This document shows, in pieces, positions 57,644-64,000 of a stretch of 64,000 nt of DNA; position 1 is the first letter of the stretch; every line of letters starts with the position of its first letter. Made by a program: the position numbers and the translations under genes. The DNA lies in assembly GCF_002127325.2 (NCBI RefSeq), contig NC_035439.2, forward strand, positions 144,045,330 to 144,109,329. Reading direction: 5' to 3'. The notes under the pieces are model-generated. The model searched no databases and had not been told where the DNA came from. It worked only from the letters and a program-made list of their open reading frames with translations. Source of the stretch: Helianthus annuus (taxonomy: Eukaryota > Streptophyta > Magnoliopsida > Asterales > Asteraceae).

Positions 57644-60600
57644 ATGACTGATCACCAAAACAACACTGCGGATAACCAAAATCCTCCATTCCCACCTCCG
57701 GTAGGGGTCAATGCCTCGACCTCCCAACCCGGACACATCGGCACGTCCACACAAAGGAGTCCCTCCTTTATGTTTGGACATGACTTATCACAGTTCGCAT
57801 CTGTGATCCCACCAGGCATGACCGTTCATACCTGGTACGAGCAGCAGGCAGCCCTGCTGACCGCAGCATACAACCGCGCTTGTACGAAAGCGAATATACA
57901 AGTTGGGCCTACCCCAGCACCGCACACCCCTGCTGAGCGTATTTTACAATACGACGACAGGATACATTCACGCCTGGCTTCAAGAAGCCGACGTGATGAC
58001 CGCGGATCGTCTTACTGTTCGGTCCACACCCTCAACGAGGACGATTCCTCATACGGGTCCCATACCAGAGGACCAGTACATACGCGCCTTGGCCCCCATG
58101 GCGAGGACAGGAGGCGGTCAACCTCCCGACGCGGCCCAGGCATTCAGAGCCGATTGGGCCCACAACCATACACCGAAGGGTACGGTCATACCGACCCTGA
58201 CGACTGTACCTACCGCGGGGATTCACATGTTACCAGCAGCAGACCGGGAGGACGCAACTATGTTCCTCCCAGTCACCCCCGCAACACATACCTCAGGGCG
58301 GCAAAGCGCCCTGCGAACGAGCCATACAGGCCAAAGGCAGCGGCCGAAAATTCCAAGTTCGGCACGCGGATTGCCATCGCCCATGTCACCATGACAAAGT
58401 TCCCATTCAACGTTGGGAAATACAGTGGTTCGACCGACCCGGACGACCACATGAACATCTTCATGGGCGCGGGCATCAACGGCCAGTGGGATGAACCCAC
58501 CTGGTGTAATTTTTTCCCCCAGACCCTTACGGGCCTGGCCAGTGCATGGTTCGATTCTTTGCCAGTGGGATCACTGGATTCATTCGAGGACTTGCGTACC
58601 AAGTTCCTCGCTCATTTTAGCCAGCAGCGACGCCACGAACGTGATTCGTTGGACGTCATGAACATCTGGCGAAGAGACGACGAGTCCCTCGAGGCATTCG
58701 TCGTCCGTTACAATAAAGAGTGCCTGGAGATAGGTGACGTGGCAGACCAGATGGCACGAAACCACTTCATCCGGGCCGTCAAAGACAGAGAGATGATCAT
58801 GACCATCTCTGGCAAGGAGGGCTTGCCCAAAAAATGGGAGGATGTCATGACCGCGGTCAAGACATACGCCCATACGCAGCGGTCACTCGAACCGCACGTA
58901 GCAAAGGCAAAGCCCCAAGCTGAAACGTCCCACCAAGGGTCCAAGCGTAACAATAAACGCAACCGGGACGTTGGAAATCGTGACATTTCCAAACCGTATT
59001 TCCCGCGAACCAACACGTTCGACTCAAGGAACTACAACCCCGCCCGAGACAGTCGGGCATCAAAAAAGGATTCTCGGGACCGCAACTGGACCGAGATCAC
59101 CATGTCGCCAAGTGAGGTCCTCCTTGCGGACCCACAGTTCTTGCGACCGGCCCAACCAATGAAGTCCAAGAAAAATCAGGACCTCACACTCTACTGTGAG
59201 TACCACAAGGACTCGGGCCACACCACCAACAACTGCATCAGTCTCCGACTGGAGATTGAGCGCGCCTTAAAGGAGGGGAAACTGCAACACCTTTTGCCAG
59301 GTGGGCAAAAACCCACCAAACGCATCACCCCTCATGGCGAAGGTACCTCCTCCGGGAAGAGAACCATGCACGTGGCTTCCACCCACATGATCCACGGTGG
59401 CAAGGGCAGACCACGCAAAGCGGCGAGAAGGCCGGAATGTGACTGGAAAGACGAGCAAGTCGTCTTTCCAAAAGTCAGAGACGGACCGCGCGATAGGCGC
59501 GCCGTCGTTATTTCAGGCCAACTGGCACACTACTGCAACGAGCGTCTATTCATCGACCCGGGCAGTACATCTGACATAATCTACGAACAATGCTTCAACC
59601 AGTTCGACCAGGAGGACAAAGATCGGTTGCAAGCAGTAGATTACCCGTTAACCGGGTTCGCAGGGGAAACCGTCTTTCCCCTGGGCCAGATTACTTTCCC
59701 TGTGCGTCTTTCCAGCGGAAATCGCACAAGGACAGAAGAGGTAAACTTCATGGTTTTACCTCACATCTCCAGATATGACGTACTCCTCGGGAGAGAATCC
59801 CAAGGAGATTTCAATATGATCACGTCCGTCCCCCACTCTGCGGTTGGTTTCCCAACCGAATCGGGGGTCGCGATAATCTACGCCCGCAGGGACGTCATGA
59901 TGTCGGACGAAGTACGTCCGACCAAGGTCGCAAGGCCCACTCCCAACGACCAACCAGAAAAATGGGTTCTCAACGCGAGATACCCAGAACAAAAGGTCAC
60001 ATTGGGTCACGCCTTATCCCCGACCACCAAAGCGTACCTGAAGCAACTTCTCTTCAGGAACCAAGACATCTTCGCGTGGACACCCGCGGACATGACTGGG
60101 GTCCCACGTGATATTGCGCAACATCACTTGAATACCTTGCCAGGTATTAAGCCAGTGATCCAAGGCCAACGCCACCTTGGGTCAGCTAAAAATCAGGCGA
60201 TGCAGGAGCAGATCGAAGAACTGCTCTCCGCAGGCATCCTGCGGGAAGTCAAATACCAGACTTGGTTATCCAACCCAGTCATGGTAGAAAAACCGTCCGG
60301 GGGCTGGCGCATGTGCGTCGATTACAAAGACCTTAACAAAGCCTGCCCCAAGGATTGTTACGCGGTTCCAGAAATCGACGAAAAAGTCGATAATCTCGCA
60401 CCATTCAGGTGGAAGTGTTTCCTCGATTGCTACAAAGGGTACCATCAAGTACAAATGGCAATCGAGGATGAAGACAAAACGGCATTCCGGACTCCCACCG
60501 GAAATTACTGCTACACAAAGATGCCGTTCGGGTTGCGCAACGCGGGCTCAACCTACCAAAAGTTGATGAACGACACTTTCCGCGGCCAAATAAGCAAAAG

Positions 60601-62188
60601 TGTCGAAATCTACATGGACGACCTGGTCGTCATGAGCATGGAAGAGGATACCATGCTCACAGATATTGAAAGAACATTCCAAACTCTGCGCAGCGTTAAC
60701 ATAAAGCTCAATCCCGGGAAATGCTCGTTTGGAATGGAAGAAGGCAAATTCCTTGGGTTCATCGTGACTAAAGATGGATTCAAGGTAAACCCGGAGAAAG
60801 TCCAGGCGATCGAGCGCATGCCATCGCCTTCATCGATGAAGGATATGCAACGGCTAGCCGGCAGGCTAGCGGCACTCAACAGATTCTTAGCCAACCATGC
60901 AGCTAAGTCTTATCCGTTCATCAAGACCCTGCGGAGCTGTTCAAAGAAAGAACAATTCCAGTGGACCGCAGAGCCTGAGCAGGCCTTCCGGGAAATGAAG
61001 GAGTGTTTGATACAACTCCCAACTCTAACCGCACCACGCAAAGATGAGCCACTCATATTATACCTATCCGCCGCGGATAACGCGGTGGGTGCGGTATTGA
61101 TAGTGGAGCGAAAGGGGGTTCAAACACCCATCTATTACATCAACAAGATGCTCAACGACCCAGAGACGAGATACTCAATAATGGAGAAATTGGTGCTAGC
61201 ATTAGTGCACGCTTCAAGACGGTTGCGACGCTACTTCGTAAACCACGTCATCACATTGCTCACCAATTACAGGATCGGCCCGATCCTATCCAAACCTGAC
61301 ATTTCTGGGAGATTAGCAAAATGGGCAATCGAGCTGGGCGCGCACACGATACACTATAAACCGCGCCCCGCGATTAAAGGCCAGATCTTAGCTGATTTCG
61401 CCGCCGAAGTACCGGTGAATCGCATCCAAGAATGCGAAGAAGCACAAACTCCTGCACTAACGCCATCCTCCTCAGAGACATGGGCACTATTCACAGATGG
61501 TGCCTCCAACGAGGAAGGTGCGGGTGTAGGTCTGCGACTCGTCAGCCCTGACGGCCAAGAGCTTACATATGCAATCCGCCTCGATTTCAAAAGCACAAAC
61601 AATGAGGCAGAATATGAAGCCCTGTTAGCAGGGCTACGTTTAGCAGTCAAAATCGGCGTGCAACATCTGGAAGCACACGTCGACTCTTTGTTAGTTGCAG
61701 GCCAAATACGCGGCGACTATGCCGCAAAAGGGGATATCATGATCCTCTACCTCGAGCAAGCCCTGCAACTAATATCCAAATTCGCTTCGTTCAATATTCG
61801 CCATATTAATCGAAGCGAAAACAAGTCCGCAGATGCACTATCAAAACTTGCATCTACCAGCTTCCAACACTTGGCAAAGGAGATACGCATCGAAATCCTG
61901 CAAAATCCTTCGGTACCCCTGCGCCAAGTCAACGTCATTCAATACGGTTCAACATCATGGATGACACCTATTATCGCATATCTACAATCAGGCGTGACTC
62001 CCGAAAGCAAATCAGAAGCACGCAAGCCACAATACAAAGCGTGCCATTATCAAATGGGAGACGGTATTTTGTACCGCAAATCATACCTCGGGCACTACTA
62101 CGATGCGTCAACCCCCAGGATGCCACATACCTCATCCGAGAGATACACGAGGGCATATGTGGCATACATGCTGGACCACGCATGGTAG
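57644..62188 (+). CDS. Tat-lineage gag-protease-RT-RNase H polyprotein
   Basis: 1,514 codons open. Capsid-like gag about residues 250-420 (FPFNVGKYSGSTDPDDHM, AWFDSLPVGS); a variant knuckle CEYHKDSGHTTNNC (C-X2-H-X4-H-X4-C) near 517; protease DPGSTS near 636; RT with KMPFGLRNAGSTYQ and YMDD at 990-993; the element's own RNase H (LYLSAADNAVGAVL, about 1140-1260); then a second RNase H (FTDGASNEEGAGVGL, TNNEAEYEALLAGL, ADALSKLAS, about 1280-1400). A second, plant/archaeal-type RNase H is known in the Tat clade. The integrase is in another frame because one base is missing near 62093 (GGGCACTA where GGGCCACTA would keep frame), so the last 30 codons are out of frame. Confidence 0.93.
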   Translation: MTDHQNNTADNQNPPFPPPVGVNASTSQPGHIGTSTQRSPSFMFGHDLSQFASVIPPGMTVHTWYEQQAALLTAAYNRACTKANIQVGPTPAPHTPAERILQYDDRIHSRLASRSRRDDRGSSYCSVHTLNEDDSSYGSHTRGPVHTRLGPHGEDRRRSTSRRGPGIQSRLGPQPYTEGYGHTDPDDCTYRGDSHVTSSRPGGRNYVPPSHPRNTYLRAAKRPANEPYRPKAAAENSKFGTRIAIAHVTMTKFPFNVGKYSGSTDPDDHMNIFMGAGINGQWDEPTWCNFFPQTLTGLASAWFDSLPVGSLDSFEDLRTKFLAHFSQQRRHERDSLDVMNIWRRDDESLEAFVVRYNKECLEIGDVADQMARNHFIRAVKDREMIMTISGKEGLPKKWEDVMTAVKTYAHTQRSLEPHVAKAKPQAETSHQGSKRNNKRNRDVGNRDISKPYFPRTNTFDSRNYNPARDSRASKKDSRDRNWTEITMSPSEVLLADPQFLRPAQPMKSKKNQDLTLYCEYHKDSGHTTNNCISLRLEIERALKEGKLQHLLPGGQKPTKRITPHGEGTSSGKRTMHVASTHMIHGGKGRPRKAARRPECDWKDEQVVFPKVRDGPRDRRAVVISGQLAHYCNERLFIDPGSTSDIIYEQCFNQFDQEDKDRLQAVDYPLTGFAGETVFPLGQITFPVRLSSGNRTRTEEVNFMVLPHISRYDVLLGRESQGDFNMITSVPHSAVGFPTESGVAIIYARRDVMMSDEVRPTKVARPTPNDQPEKWVLNARYPEQKVTLGHALSPTTKAYLKQLLFRNQDIFAWTPADMTGVPRDIAQHHLNTLPGIKPVIQGQRHLGSAKNQAMQEQIEELLSAGILREVKYQTWLSNPVMVEKPSGGWRMCVDYKDLNKACPKDCYAVPEIDEKVDNLAPFRWKCFLDCYKGYHQVQMAIEDEDKTAFRTPTGNYCYTKMPFGLRNAGSTYQKLMNDTFRGQISKSVEIYMDDLVVMSMEEDTMLTDIERTFQTLRSVNIKLNPGKCSFGMEEGKFLGFIVTKDGFKVNPEKVQAIERMPSPSSMKDMQRLAGRLAALNRFLANHAAKSYPFIKTLRSCSKKEQFQWTAEPEQAFREMKECLIQLPTLTAPRKDEPLILYLSAADNAVGAVLIVERKGVQTPIYYINKMLNDPETRYSIMEKLVLALVHASRRLRRYFVNHVITLLTNYRIGPILSKPDISGRLAKWAIELGAHTIHYKPRPAIKGQILADFAAEVPVNRIQECEEAQTPALTPSSSETWALFTDGASNEEGAGVGLRLVSPDGQELTYAIRLDFKSTNNEAEYEALLAGLRLAVKIGVQHLEAHVDSLLVAGQIRGDYAAKGDIMILYLEQALQLISKFASFNIRHINRSENKSADALSKLASTSFQHLAKEIRIEILQNPSVPLRQVNVIQYGSTSWMTPIIAYLQSGVTPESKSEARKPQYKACHYQMGDGILYRKSYLGHYYDASTPRMPHTSSERYTRAYVAYMLDHAW

Positions 62189-63189
62189 TGGCCAAAATCA
62201 TGAATGCCGGGTATTACTGGCCTGGCATGCACCTGGACGCCGTCAGAGAGTTACGCAAGTGCCTCGACTGTCAACTTCATGCTCCAAAAACCTTGCGGCC
62301 AAAGAACAACTTAGTCCCCGTGACAACCGCATGGCCCTTTCAGAAATGGGCAATTGACGTTGTGGGACCATTCCCTGACGCTCCGGGTGCGGTCAAATTT
62401 ATCATAGTAGCGGTTGATTACTTCACAAAATGGGTAGAAGCGAAACCACTCGCCTCAACCACCGCTATGATAACAAGAAAGTTCATTTGGGAACACATCA
62501 TCTGTCGTTTCGGTTTACCAATGTGCATTGTCACCGATAACGGCACCAACTTCGCTGCCGACGAATTTCAGAAATGGCTAAAAGAACTACATATTGAGCA
62601 CATATTCTCATCAGTCGCACACCCGCAAGGGAACGGCCAAGTTGAGAGTATCAATAAAAGCCTAGTCGAAGGGATCAAGGCGCGGTTGGGAACGGCCAGG
62701 CGTGGCTGGGTCGATGAACTCCCAAGTATCTTATGGGCTCACCGTACAAGCCCAAAAACAAGCAATGGGGAAACACCCTTCAGCCTAGTCTACGGTTCAG
62801 AAGCGGTGATCCCCGCGGAAGTAGGTCTCCCCTCTCCTAGAATGTTGGCTATTGAAAAACTAGACAACAACATGGAACGCAGAATCGATTTGGACCTCTT
62901 GGAAGAAAGGCGCGAAAACGCTGCCATCAATGAGGCCAAATATAAATCCAAACTTGAAAAGTACTACAACACGCGCGTCCGCGTTTGTACTTTCAACCCA
63001 GGAGACTACGTCCTACGCAACAATGAGGCATCTAATGCCGAGCGCCCAGGCAAACTTGCCCCCAAGTGGGAAGGACCCTACCTCATCAAAGAGGTCTTAG
63101 GAAAAGGCGCGTACAAATTACAAACGCTAGAAGGCGAACCTATCGCACGAACATGGAATGCACAACAGCTTCGACGCTGTTACATGTAA
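61957..63189 (+). CDS. Tat-lineage integrase (in +1 frame)
   Basis: True homology starts near 62093 (ALLRCVNPQDATYLIREI); the first 45 codons are only frame overlap. Zinc-binding HHCC (HEGICGIHAG...CLDCQ), catalytic core with WAIDVVGPFP, IVTDNGTNF and GNGQVESINKSL (DDE set), and a C-terminal domain (NPGDYVLRN, KWEGPYLIKEVLGKGAYKL). No chromodomain, as expected for Tat. With the 1-base repair it would be continuous with the preceding polyprotein; as it stands integrase cannot be made without a frameshift. Confidence 0.92.
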   Translation: MDDTYYRISTIRRDSRKQIRSTQATIQSVPLSNGRRYFVPQIIPRALLRCVNPQDATYLIREIHEGICGIHAGPRMVVAKIMNAGYYWPGMHLDAVRELRKCLDCQLHAPKTLRPKNNLVPVTTAWPFQKWAIDVVGPFPDAPGAVKFIIVAVDYFTKWVEAKPLASTTAMITRKFIWEHIICRFGLPMCIVTDNGTNFAADEFQKWLKELHIEHIFSSVAHPQGNGQVESINKSLVEGIKARLGTARRGWVDELPSILWAHRTSPKTSNGETPFSLVYGSEAVIPAEVGLPSPRMLAIEKLDNNMERRIDLDLLEERRENAAINEAKYKSKLEKYYNTRVRVCTFNPGDYVLRNNEASNAERPGKLAPKWEGPYLIKEVLGKGAYKLQTLEGEPIARTWNAQQLRRCYM

Positions 63190-63855
63190 GCCACGTTCTT
63201 ACATTTCTCTATGTAACCTATCGGGCCGCAGGCTATTTGCAAATAAATAAATAAGCAATTTTATACATTATTGTTTGTTATTACTATTACAAATGCGTGT
63301 TCCACTTTGCGGTATCCCAAAAACAGATTGGCAAAATCTTCATTCGCGATACCCATACAAAGTGGTAACCACACACAAATATTGTAGTAGGCCAGCAGAA
63401 GGTAAAAAGACTTACGTATTTATCCGGCCGGATAAACAAGTTTTTTTTAACACTTAACACAATTCCTGAGCCCAAAAAGGCAAACAATGGAATTGACGCG
63501 TACTCATACGACAAAGGTATGGAGTACACTTGACCCCATTCACAAATGGGTAGAGTTCCGTATACAAGCTTTTACAAAGCTTACACAATTCTAAAACCCT
63601 AACGCGGTAAATAACAGAATTGACGCGTCCTCATACGACAAAAAGTATGGAGTCTACTTGACCCCATTCACAAATGGGTAGAGTTACGCATACATACGTT
63701 CAGACATGCAAGAATTAAAAACACTTGTACAAACTGAACAAAAAACTTTATATTCAAAAAATTCAAGCACCCACGTGATGCTTAATGAATTTACATAAAG
63801 TTCCTATTCTATACAAGAGGAACACAAAAAGGAGGCACACTAGCCAACCTAGACC
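63190..63855 (+). other. Tat element 3' internal spacer with tandem duplication
   Basis: Non-coding DNA after integrase. It holds two copies of an 80-bp unit (about 63489-63570 and 63618-63698; GAATTGACGCGT, TACTTGACCCCATTC/ACACTTGACCCCATTC, AAATGGGTAGAGTT), 128 bp apart. Confidence 0.75.
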
Positions 63856-64000
63856 CTATTTTGTACCGCTGGTTCCCGCATCTCCACCGGCACCACCAGC
63901 GGGTTCTTCCTCTTCCGCATCCGGATAAAGCATCCGCAAGCGATCAACATAGTCCGCAGCCTCCAAACAATTGTCCAGTTCCTCTACACAGGCAAGGGAC
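63856..64000 (-). CDS. Antisense ORF of the Tat element, C-terminus only
   Basis: A minus-strand frame is open from the window edge to TAG at 63856-63858: LACVEELDNCLEAADYVDRL, RMLYPDAEEEE, then a Gly/Ala-rich end GTSGTK. It lies between integrase and the expected 3' LTR, where Tat-clade elements (for example Retand) carry an antisense extra ORF of unknown function. Its codon composition is coding-like (GC-rich, as in gag-pol). Only 47 residues are visible. Confidence 0.65.
   Translation of the reverse strand, partial: SLACVEELDNCLEAADYVDRLRMLYPDAEEEEPAGGAGGDAGTSGTK

Noticed and set aside
57903..59063. Several long frames overlapping the Tat gag
   Set aside because: GC-rich coding DNA gives open shadow frames; only the 57644 frame has domains.

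Overview
The window is nuclear DNA of a flowering plant, most likely an Asteraceae species. This rests on a plant class I trehalose-6-phosphate synthase gene with canonical GT-AG introns, a decayed plant P4-ATPase (ALA3-like) gene, plant-type chromovirus and Tat LTR retrotransposons, and dense hAT, Mutator and Helitron elements. The family-level placement is inference from general resemblance; the genus cannot be read from the sequence.

Layout. 1-6175: a minus-strand Ty3/gypsy chromovirus (gag-pol open to the window edge, an extra upstream ORF, tRNA-iMet primer site, truncated LTR). 6176-14599: a very young non-autonomous long-LTR element (LARD-type) on the minus strand, with almost identical LTRs, no polyprotein and one end cut away. 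14600-27585: a broken ALA3-like flippase gene (+); three 3' exons survive, separated by introns filled with a LINE, Helitron, Mutator-like elements, hAT elements, a 2.8 kb solo LTR, a SINE and a Harbinger-like MITE. 28519-36628: a class I trehalose-6-phosphate synthase gene (+), 18 exons encoding about 831 residues, largely open but with a 1-base frameshift in exon 4; six of its introns carry a transposon with a readable target-site duplication (TSD). 36690-43800: SINE, MITEs and a shredded copia pol fragment. 43806-52355: a minus-strand Helitron-like region holding captured host exons, including two exons of UDP-glucose pyrophosphorylase. 52421-64000: a nest in which a copia gag is cut by a gypsy LTR, cut by a chromovirus, cut in turn by a nearly complete Tat-lineage element that runs off the window.

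Only the TPS gene looks like a candidate functional host gene. TPS makes trehalose-6-phosphate from UDP-glucose and glucose-6-phosphate; ALA3-type proteins are Golgi/plasma-membrane phospholipid flippases. The rest is transposable elements. Many have exact TSDs (5 bp LTR, 8 bp hAT, 9 bp Mutator, 10-17 bp LINE/SINE), so their boundaries and insertion order can be read directly.

The strongest leads are: GC-rich repeated or palindromic modules just upstream of the TATA box in five different LTR families; a roughly 55-bp block conserved in three otherwise diverged LTRs; an uncharacterised extra ORF in the chromovirus; a five-copy Mutator MITE family in which every copy has a perfect 9-bp TSD; the UGPase-capturing Helitron; and the junction at 6175/6176, where at least four expected sequences are missing.
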